A DNA stretch of 50,636 bases. Source: Erythrobacter sp. SD-21. Its GTDB lineage: Bacteria; Pseudomonadota; Alphaproteobacteria; Sphingomonadales; Sphingomonadaceae. Positions 1 through 5,583 of the stretch are shown here, in pieces (position 1 is the first letter of the stretch; every line of letters begins with the position of its first letter). Position numbers and translations under genes: made by a program. The stretch is taken from contig NZ_ABCG01000011.1 of NCBI RefSeq assembly GCF_000181515.1, positions 1 through 50,636 on the forward strand, given 5' to 3'. The notes beneath the pieces were generated by a model. It did not search any database. It had not been told where the DNA came from and worked only from the letters and a program-made list of their open reading frames with translations.

Positions 1-716
1 ACCGCGATTCCCGCCAGCGCCGCGGTTTCGCCGCGCAGGATGCGCGGGCCGAGGCTGATGGGACGGGCGGCGGGATGGGCGCGGATAGCGGCGCGCTCGG
101 CATCGTCGAAGCCGCCTTCGGGACCGGTGAGCAGCGCGGCAGGGCCGTCGGCATAGCAGAACGCGTCGGCCGCCGGTTCGCCCCCTTCCTCGTCGGCGAA
201 GAACAGGATGCGGTCTTCCGGCCAGTCGCGTAGCAAAGCGTCGAGCTTCACCGGTTCGGCGACTTGGGGGAGCGCCGTGCGCGCGCATTGTTCGGCGGCC
301 TCTGTGACGATGGTGGAGGCGCGTTCGCCGTTGAGCTTGTCCGCCACGCAGCGCCGGGTGATCACCGGATGGATCGCCGCCACGCCCAGCTCTGTCGATT
401 TTTCGAGGACCACGTCGAAACGGTCTTTCTTGAGCAGCGCGGGGCAGAGCCAGAAATCGGGCACCTCCTCGCGCGGGCGAAGATGGTCCTCGACCTTCAG
501 CTCGACCCGGCGCTTGCCGGCCTCGGTCACGCGGGCGATCCATTCGCCCGTGACATCGTCGCACAGGATCACCGCATCGCCTTTGCCCACGCGCATGACG
601 CGAGCGAGGTAGTTCGCCTGATTGCCTTCGATGCAGACGATGCGCCCGGTGCCGAGTTCATCGGAAACGAAAAGGCGGGGGGCGCTCTTGGGCGGCCATG
701 CGGGAGTTGCTGCCAT
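1..716 (-). CDS. rsmE: 16S rRNA (uracil(1498)-N3)-methyltransferase RsmE, 3' end missing
   Basis: Translating the minus strand from the ATG at 716 gives 238 residues that run off the left edge of the window. The C-terminal half carries the knotted SPOUT methyltransferase signatures LLTGPEGGF and SLGPRILRGETA, which form the S-adenosylmethionine pocket. The N-terminal part (VGKGDAVILCDD and following) is the PUA-like RNA-binding domain. The enzyme methylates N3 of U1498 in 16S rRNA in the assembled 30S subunit. Family members are about 240-250 residues, so only the last few residues are missing. It is divergent from ubiA with about 39 bases between the start codons, so the two promoters must overlap. 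No strong Shine-Dalgarno is visible, but this ATG fits the family N-terminus. Confidence 0.93.
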   Translation of the reverse strand, partial: MAATPAWPPKSAPRLFVSDELGTGRIVCIEGNQANYLARVMRVGKGDAVILCDDVTGEWIARVTEAGKRRVELKVEDHLRPREEVPDFWLCPALLKKDRFDVVLEKSTELGVAAIHPVITRRCVADKLNGERASTIVTEAAEQCARTALPQVAEPVKLDALLRDWPEDRILFFADEEGGEPAADAFCYADGPAALLTGPEGGFDDAERAAIRAHPAARPISLGPRILRGETAALAGIA

Positions 717-755
717 GGCTTTGCAGGTGGCACGTGCGCTTGTAGGGAGCAAGCC

Positions 756-1670
756 ATGAGCGACACCGCGCCTGCAGATATCGTCCCCGATACAGAACAT
801 CGCGGCCTTGTGGCGCGCCTGCCGCGGCTGCCGCGCGACCTTGCGCAGCTCGCCCGGTTCGACCGGCCGATCGGCTGGTGGCTATTGTTCTGGCCCTGCA
901 TGTGGGGCGTATGGCTTGCTGGCGCGGGCTGGCAGTGGGCGCTCCTTGGCTGGCTGCTGCTCGGCAGCGTGGCCATGCGCGGTGCAGGCTGCGTCTACAA
1001 CGACATCGTCGATGCGAAGCTGGACCGGCAAGTGGCGCGCACCGCCAGCCGCCCGGTGGCGAGCGGGCGCGTGTCGAAGAAGATGGCGTGGGGATGGCTC
1101 CTTGCGCTGTGCCTCGCCGGGCTGGTGGTGCTGCTCCAGCTGCGCCTCCTCGCGCAGATGGTCGCGCTCGGGAGCCTTGCGCTGGTCGCCGCCTATCCTT
1201 TTATGAAGCGGATCACGTGGTGGCCGCAGGCGTGGCTGGGCATGGTCTTCACATGGGGCCTGCTGGTCGGCTGGACCCAGCTGCGCGCCGACAATTGGGA
1301 CGCGCTCGCCGCGATGTACGCAGGCGCGGCGCTGTGGGTGATCGGCTACGACACGATCTACGCCATGCAGGACCGGGAGGACGACGCGCTGGTCGGCATC
1401 CGCTCCTCCGCGCTGCGCATGGGTGGCCATGTGAAGGGCGGAGTGGCGCTGTTCTACACCGGAGCCGTCGCGCTCTGGGCGCTCGCCTTCTGGCTCTACC
1501 GCGCCGACTGGATCGCGCTGCTGGCGCTGCTTCCGGCGGCGGGCCACCTTGCATGGCAGGTCGCCACGCTGGATGGCGAGGATGCCGGCAATCCGCTCGC
1601 GCGCTTCCGCTCCAACCGCTGGACCGGCGCGCTGGTGGCCGCCGCCTGCTTCGTCGTGGGGAACGCCTGA
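756..1670 (+). CDS. ubiA: 4-hydroxybenzoate polyprenyltransferase UbiA
   Basis: A 304-residue integral membrane prenyltransferase. The first Asp-rich motif is at residues 82-100 (NDIVDAKLDRQVARTASRP) and the second at 198-210 (YDTIYAMQDREDD); both are diagnostic of UbiA and bind the Mg-diphosphate of the prenyl donor. Hydrophobic stretches between them fit eight or nine membrane helices. The enzyme joins a polyprenyl chain to 4-hydroxybenzoate in ubiquinone synthesis; the polyprenyl diphosphate synthase at 48131-49147 probably makes the donor. The ATG at 756 is preceded by GGGAG. The frame stays open upstream to 264, but that part is antisense to rsmE and not protein-like, so the short start is used. 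The gene is followed by a repeat rather than a cotranscribed gene. Confidence 0.95.
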   Translation: MSDTAPADIVPDTEHRGLVARLPRLPRDLAQLARFDRPIGWWLLFWPCMWGVWLAGAGWQWALLGWLLLGSVAMRGAGCVYNDIVDAKLDRQVARTASRPVASGRVSKKMAWGWLLALCLAGLVVLLQLRLLAQMVALGSLALVAAYPFMKRITWWPQAWLGMVFTWGLLVGWTQLRADNWDALAAMYAGAALWVIGYDTIYAMQDREDDALVGIRSSALRMGGHVKGGVALFYTGAVALWALAFWLYRADWIALLALLPAAGHLAWQVATLDGEDAGNPLARFRSNRWTGALVAAACFVVGNA

Positions 1671-1674
1671 GCCT

Positions 1675-1767
1675 CCGTTCGTGCTGAGCTTGTCGAAGCA
1701 CCGCACTTTCTTCTAGCGTTGGTCCGCAAGTGAAGGACGGCCCTTCGACAAGCTCAGGGCGAACGGA
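1675..1767. repeat. REP-like inverted repeat (GAGCTTGTCGAAG type)
   Basis: The left arm, around 1675-1701, contains CGTTCGTGCTGAGCTTGTCG. The right arm, around 1737-1767, contains its near reverse complement, CGACAAGCTCAGGGCGAACG. The arms are separated by about 35 bases. The arrangement lies directly behind the ubiA stop and just before the SRAP gene, as REP/BIME-type elements usually do. From general knowledge this core is widely dispersed in sphingomonad genomes. RNA folded from it could also act as a transcript 3' end for ubiA, but there is no clear T-tract. Confidence 0.7.
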
Positions 1768-1778
1768 TTTTCCCAACT

Positions 1779-2399
1779 ATGTGCAATCTTTACCGCATGA
1801 CCAAGAACAAGGATGAGGTCGCCGCGTGGTTCGACGCGGTGAACGAGCTGGGCGGCGCGAATTTCGGCGAAGAGGTCTTCCCCGGCTATCCCGGCGCGGT
1901 GGTGGCGGAAGGCAAGCTCACCCAGATGAGCTGGGGCTTCCCGTTGGTGATGAAGGGCAAGAACGGCCAGCCGCTGAAGCCCAAGCCGGTCAACAACGCA
2001 CGCACCGACAAGCTCGACAGTTTCTTCTGGCGCTACAGTTTCGAGGAACGGCGCTGCCTCATCCCCGTCACCGCATGGGCGGAGGCTGAGGGACCCAAGG
2101 GCGGAAAGACCCGCAGCTGGCTCTCGCGCCCCGATGCCGAGCTGTTCGCCGTGGCCGGCGTGTGGCGCAATTCGGACGAATGGGGCGATTGCTATTCCAT
2201 GGTCATGACCGATGCGAGCGGCCTCGCCGCCGAGGTCCACAGCCGGATGCCCGTGCTGGTGGACAAGGCGGACTGGGGGACCTGGACTTCCGGTTCGCCC
2301 GAGGATGCGCGCGCGTTGTGCCGCCCGTGGGAAGGCGAGCTCGCTCTCGACCGCAGCACGGTGCCGTGGTCGGGCAAGGGGCAGGTGGGGCTGCTGTAA
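1779..2399 (+). CDS. SRAP/HMCES-family abasic-site processing protein (YedK-like)
   Basis: A 206-residue protein beginning Met-Cys-Asn. In this family the Met is removed and Cys2 forms a thiazolidine crosslink with abasic sites in single-stranded DNA. Other family features are visible: NARTDKL near residue 70, RRCLIPVTAWAE near residue 90, and HSRMPVLV near residue 155, which carries the catalytic His. The length is typical (about 200-230). It protects abasic sites at replication forks; some relatives have been called SOS-associated peptidases because of the auto-cleaved N-terminus. It starts 12 bases after the repeat at 1675-1767, and trmL follows 4 bases after its stop, so the two are probably cotranscribed. 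I see no LexA box. Confidence 0.9.
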   Translation: MCNLYRMTKNKDEVAAWFDAVNELGGANFGEEVFPGYPGAVVAEGKLTQMSWGFPLVMKGKNGQPLKPKPVNNARTDKLDSFFWRYSFEERRCLIPVTAWAEAEGPKGGKTRSWLSRPDAELFAVAGVWRNSDEWGDCYSMVMTDASGLAAEVHSRMPVLVDKADWGTWTSGSPEDARALCRPWEGELALDRSTVPWSGKGQVGLL

Positions 2400-2403
2400 C
2401 ACC

Positions 2404-2856
2404 ATGCGCATCGCCCTGTTCGAACCCGAAATCGCCGGGAATGTCGGCAATGTCATGCGGTTGGGCGCCTGCATGGGCGCGGGCGTGGACCTCATCGAAC
2501 CGCTCGGCTTTCCGTGGGACGACCGCCGCGTGCGCCGTGCCGCGATGGACTATATCGATCATGTGGAGGTCGTGCGGCACGTAAGCTTCGAGGCCTTTCG
2601 CGCGGCAAGGGCAGGGCAGCGCCTCGTCCTGTTCACCACCCGCGCGACGCAGTCCTCCTACGACTTCGCCTATCGTCCCGACGATATCCTGCTGTTCGGC
2701 AAGGAAAGCGCCGGGGTGACCGATGCGGTGCGCGCATGTGTGGACGCGAGCGTGCGCTTGCCGATGAAGCCGGAGGTTCGCTCACTCAACCTCGCGACCA
2801 GCGCGGGTCTCGCGCTGGGCGAAGCGCTGCGCCAGACAGGGAGCCTGCCGGCTTAA
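2404..2856 (+). CDS. trmL: tRNA (cytidine(34)-2'-O)-methyltransferase TrmL
   Basis: A 150-residue minimal SPOUT methyltransferase. It opens with MRIALFEPEIAGNVGNVMRL, the TrmL N-terminal signature, and has the C-terminal knot LFGKESAGV and RSLNLATSAGLALGEALRQ. The enzyme 2'-O-methylates the wobble nucleotide of tRNA-Leu isoacceptors using S-adenosylmethionine. The length matches the family (about 150-160). The ATG at 2404 is 4 bases after the SRAP stop, giving a tight two-gene unit. A longer in-frame reading from 2212 is only the SRAP gene read in another frame. Confidence 0.93.
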   Translation: MRIALFEPEIAGNVGNVMRLGACMGAGVDLIEPLGFPWDDRRVRRAAMDYIDHVEVVRHVSFEAFRAARAGQRLVLFTTRATQSSYDFAYRPDDILLFGKESAGVTDAVRACVDASVRLPMKPEVRSLNLATSAGLALGEALRQTGSLPA

Positions 2857-2915
2857 GTTTTTCGGCAGGACGCATGGGCGCTGGGCTGGCGAAGAGCGGG
2901 CGGCGCAACACGATC

Positions 2916-3290
2916 TCATTCATAGCACACCACCTCGAATTCGATGCCGTCCCAGTCGAAGAAGTAGAAGCTCTCCGGCCCGGGCTCGTAGCTTCCATGG
3001 TTGAACGGTTCGAGCCCCTGCGCTCGCACAACTGCCTCGGCAGCGGCGAGGTCGTCGACCTGAACACCGATGTGGTTGAGCGGCACGCCCTTGGCGAAAT
3101 CGCCTCGCGCGCTATCCTTTGTGTAGATCGCGAGGTAGTTGCGCTCGTCGCCGATGTGGATCGTGCGTCCACCGAGCTTTGACGGCCCTCTCCACCGTTC
3201 CTTCCAGCCGAGCAGGCTGGCGAACAGCTGGGCGCTGCGGTCGGGATCGGTGACGGTAATGTTGACGTGTTCGATAGTACCGTGCGGCAT
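2916..3290 (-). CDS. VOC-fold (glyoxalase/dioxygenase superfamily) protein
   Basis: A 124-residue protein with one complete vicinal-oxygen-chelate module pair. It has an N-terminal half from IEHVNITVTDPDRSAQLFAS with the first metal-ligand His, a middle LNHIGVQVDDL with the second His, and a C-terminal FFDWDGIEFEVV with the acidic ligand. VOC proteins bind a divalent metal and act as glyoxalases, resistance proteins or dioxygenases; the substrate here cannot be read from sequence. The ATG is preceded by AGGAGA on the minus strand. It is transcribed away from the soxR-type regulator, and its promoter (3346-3376) overlaps a SoxR box, so it is probably a direct SoxR target induced by redox-cycling compounds. 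Confidence 0.85.
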   Translation of the reverse strand: MPHGTIEHVNITVTDPDRSAQLFASLLGWKERWRGPSKLGGRTIHIGDERNYLAIYTKDSARGDFAKGVPLNHIGVQVDDLAAAEAVVRAQGLEPFNHGSYEPGPESFYFFDWDGIEFEVVCYE

Positions 3291-3345
3291 TGTGCATCTC
3301 CTGTTTGTGCCCTCGAAGATCGGGGCGCGTGGGTTGATGCACCAC

Positions 3346-3376
3346 CCTATGCAACCTCAAGCTAAGTTGAGGTCAA
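3346..3376 (-). promoter_or_regulatory. SoxR/MerR-type promoter with SoxR box for the VOC gene
   Basis: On the minus strand, TTGACC (3371-3376) and CATAGG (3346-3351) form -35 and -10 elements separated by 19 bp. This over-long spacer is the hallmark of MerR-family-activated promoters. The imperfect palindrome CCTCAAGCTAAGTTGAGG at 3355-3372 lies in the spacer and overlaps the -35. It matches the established E. coli SoxR site (CCTCAAGTTAACTTGAGG) at most positions. The inferred start is near 3339, leaving about 50 bases of leader. Confidence 0.82.
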
Positions 3377-3403
3377 ACTTCAATTGCGCTATCTCAGTAA
3401 TCG

Positions 3404-3841
3404 ATGAAAGCGAACGACCTCCTTCCCATCGGCGATATCGCCCGTCGGACCGGCCTCTCGGTCTCGGCAATCCGGTTCTACGAGGAGAAGGGGCTGGTCG
3501 AGGCGCATCGTACCGGCGGCAACCAGCGCCGTTTCCTGCGCAGCGATATAAGGCGGCTGAGCTTCATCCTCATCGCGCAGAGGCTCGGTTTGTCGCTGGC
3601 GGAGATCGAGAGCGCGCTGGCCAGCCTGCCGCAGGGGCGTACGCCCACCGCCGCCGACTGGGCGAAGATCAGCAAGGAGGTCCGCCAGCGCATCGATGCG
3701 CAGATCGCGGCGCTCGAAAAAGTGCGCGACGATCTCGACGGCTGCATCGGCTGCGGGTGCCTGAGCCTAAAAGAATGCGCGCTCTACAACGCGGACGACC
3801 GCCATGGCCGTGACGGCGCCGGCCCGCGGGTCTTGCGCTGA
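3404..3841 (+). CDS. soxR: Redox-sensing transcriptional activator SoxR
   Basis: A 145-residue MerR-family regulator. The N-terminal winged helix (residues 7-50: IGDIARRTGLSVSAIRFYEE) is followed by the dimerisation coil (about 84-112) and the Fe-S motif CIGCGCLSLKEC. Its cysteines at 114, 117, 119 and 125 have exactly the C-x2-C-x-C-x5-C spacing that holds the redox-active 2Fe-2S cluster in SoxR. Oxidation of the cluster untwists promoters with 19-20 bp spacers. The adjacent VOC promoter has such a spacer and a SoxR box, so the target set outside enteric bacteria (small enzymes and transporters rather than soxS) fits well. The gene is divergent from the VOC gene with 113 bases between them. 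Confidence 0.93.
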   Translation: MKANDLLPIGDIARRTGLSVSAIRFYEEKGLVEAHRTGGNQRRFLRSDIRRLSFILIAQRLGLSLAEIESALASLPQGRTPTAADWAKISKEVRQRIDAQIAALEKVRDDLDGCIGCGCLSLKECALYNADDRHGRDGAGPRVLR

Positions 3842-3894
3842 AGAGGTGGGCTGCGCATAGGCTGCCCGATCTTCCTGAAAACCGGATCGACCGC

Positions 3895-4467
3895 TTGAAA
3901 CCCATCCGCACTTCGCGCCTAACGCTGTGGTTCGTGCTCGCTCTTCCGGCGCTGGCACTGGGCGGGCAATGGGCCTTCACACCCGAAGCTTACGGCTACG
4001 GGCACGCTATCGCCGACAGCGGTGACTGGGCGGCGTGGCTGCTGATGGTGACGCTGGCGGTGACGCCGGTCCGCCTGCTGTTTCGCAAACAACGCTGGGC
4101 GCAGTGGCTTATGCGGCACCGGCGCGACCTGGGGGTGGCGAGCTTCGCCTATGCGGCGATCCACACGGGCGCCTATCTCTGGAAAAAGGGGGCGCTGGCC
4201 TGGAGCGGCGGCGAACTGGGGCAGGACTTCATTCTTGCCGGGTGGCTGGCCTTCGCGCTGTTCGTGCCGCTGGCGGTGACCTCGAACGATAAGTCGATGC
4301 GGACGCTCAAAAGGTCGTGGAAGGCGCTGCACCGGCTGGTCTATCCCGCCGCAGTGCTGACCTTCCTGCACTGGATCTGGTCGGCCTTCGACCCGACCAC
4401 GGCGTGGATCCACGCAGGGATCCTTGCCGCGATCGAAGGTCTCAGGCTCTGGCTCCAGCGCCGTTAG
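3895..4467 (+). CDS. msrQ: MsrQ-like ferric-reductase-type haem membrane protein
   Basis: A 190-residue polytopic membrane protein with five or six hydrophobic helices. Probable haem-ligand histidines lie in RRDLGVASFAYAAIHTG and in KALHRLVYPAAVLTFLHW. This layout and length match MsrQ (YedZ), the haem b subunit that passes electrons to the periplasmic methionine sulfoxide reductase MsrP. No msrP is adjacent, so either the partner is elsewhere or this is a related ferric-reductase-domain protein. It follows soxR on the same strand by 53 bases, suggesting a small oxidative-stress group. Its stop overlaps the end of the convergent lipoprotein gene by 4 bases. Without the partner the symbol is provisional. 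Confidence 0.78.
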   Translation: MKPIRTSRLTLWFVLALPALALGGQWAFTPEAYGYGHAIADSGDWAAWLLMVTLAVTPVRLLFRKQRWAQWLMRHRRDLGVASFAYAAIHTGAYLWKKGALAWSGGELGQDFILAGWLAFALFVPLAVTSNDKSMRTLKRSWKALHRLVYPAAVLTFLHWIWSAFDPTTAWIHAGILAAIEGLRLWLQRR

Positions 4468-4967
4468 AGGGTGACGTACTGGCGGAAGCGGGCAACCTCG
4501 GTTTCGTCGACATACTTGCCGATTTCGCGGTTGAATTCGTCCATGTCCGCATAGGGGCGGTATTCCATGAACTCGTGTTCCATCTTCTCGGTCATGCCGG
4601 GGATGAGCTTGATGTCGGCTTCGCTGGCGGAGTTGAGGTTGACCGGCACGAAGACCGTTTCGAGCACGGCGGAAGCTTCTTCCGCGCTCATGGTTTCCGT
4701 CAGCTTGGCGTTGAACGCGCTGACGCTATCATAGGGCTGACCAGCGACGATCGCGGCAGCGGCTTCGGCACCGAGACCAGCGGCGGCAAGCTGTTCAGCC
4801 GTCGCGGTGCTGGCGTCAAGCACGCCTTCGGTGGTCACTTCGGCTTCCGCAGTATCGGTGGCTTCGACCTCGGCGGTGGTGTCGGTTGCCTCTTCAGCCT
4901 CGCCCGAGCAGGCGGCGAGCGAAAGGGCGGTGCTGGCAAGGGCAGCGACGGCAATCAGTTTACGCAT
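4464..4967 (-). CDS. Lipoprotein with two helix-hairpin-helix (ComEA-like) repeats
   Basis: A 167-residue exported protein. Residues 1-20 form a lipoprotein signal ending in the lipobox LSLAAC, with Cys20 as the lipidated residue. Residues 22-48 are a highly acidic, Thr/Glu-rich linker. Two helix-hairpin-helix-like repeats follow: about 50-95 (LDASTATAEQLAAAGLGAE) and about 108-165 (VNLNSASEADIKLIPGMTEK). The second has the canonical NLNSAS...IPG pattern of ComEA, a periplasmic DNA-binding protein of natural transformation. Binding of DNA at the envelope is inference; the acidic linker would keep the tethered domain away from the membrane. There are no competence genes next to it. It converges on the MsrQ-like gene. 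Confidence 0.8.
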   Translation of the reverse strand: MRKLIAVAALASTALSLAACSGEAEEATDTTAEVEATDTAEAEVTTEGVLDASTATAEQLAAAGLGAEAAAAIVAGQPYDSVSAFNAKLTETMSAEEASAVLETVFVPVNLNSASEADIKLIPGMTEKMEHEFMEYRPYADMDEFNREIGKYVDETEVARFRQYVTL

Positions 4968-5055
4968 GAAATATCCTCTTATTGCGAAGTATTCGCATTA
5001 GCAGTTATGGAGGCGATGGAAAGCGGTTTCTCCACCAACGAACGGGATGGGGGGA

Positions 5056-5583
5056 TCAATGCTCCGGCCCGAGCTCCGGATCGAGGTCGCGCGGACGGGC
5101 GAAATGGACCAGCTTGGCGCAGCCTTCCTTCAGTTGCGACCAGTCGTCGATATCGAGTTCGAACACGGCGAAGGCGGCGGTCGGGAACTTGACCTTGGCC
5201 TCGTCGAACAGGGCGTTCTCGTTGGCCGGAGAGACCAGTTCGAACAGCATGTCGCCAAGGCCCGGATTGTGGCCAGCAATGAGCAGCGTGTCCGCCTCGC
5301 CTCCCTGTTCATGGATCACGTCGAAAATCGTGTCGGTCGAGGCAAGGTAGAGCGCTTCTTCCCACTCGATCTCCGGGCCTATTTCCGCTTGTTCCAGTGT
5401 GGTCTTCACGCGCTGCGCAGGGCTGGCGACGAGTTTGTCCCACTTCACCCCGTGATCGCGGATGTGTTCGCCGATGAGCGCGGCGCCCCTGCAGCCGCGC
5501 TTGTTCAGACCCCGGTCGAAATCGCGCTTGTCGCTCTGCCCCCAGTCGGACTTGGCGTGGCGCAATAATCCCAGGATCTTCAC
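5056..5583 (-). CDS. SixA-like histidine phosphatase
   Basis: A 175-residue histidine-phosphatase-superfamily protein. The catalytic RHAKSDWG motif is at residues 8-15 (phosphorylated His9). A second basic site is in SPAQRVKTTLEQ near residue 55, and the late LIAGHNPGLGDML carries the second catalytic His. The short form resembles SixA, which removes phosphate from histidine-phosphotransfer domains; the substrate here is unknown. It starts with GTG at 5583, and GTGA overlaps the stop of the upstream helicase gene, so the two are translationally coupled on the minus strand. This coupling makes a housekeeping role linked to DNA damage or nucleotide metabolism an alternative to signalling. Confidence 0.86.
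   Translation of the reverse strand: MKILGLLRHAKSDWGQSDKRDFDRGLNKRGCRGAALIGEHIRDHGVKWDKLVASPAQRVKTTLEQAEIGPEIEWEEALYLASTDTIFDVIHEQGGEADTLLIAGHNPGLGDMLFELVSPANENALFDEAKVKFPTAAFAVFELDIDDWSQLKEGCAKLVHFARPRDLDPELGPEH

Noticed and set aside
264..755. In-frame upstream extension of ubiA
   Set aside because: It lies antisense to rsmE, has no family match and the internal ATG at 756 has a ribosome binding site and the correct UbiA N-terminus.
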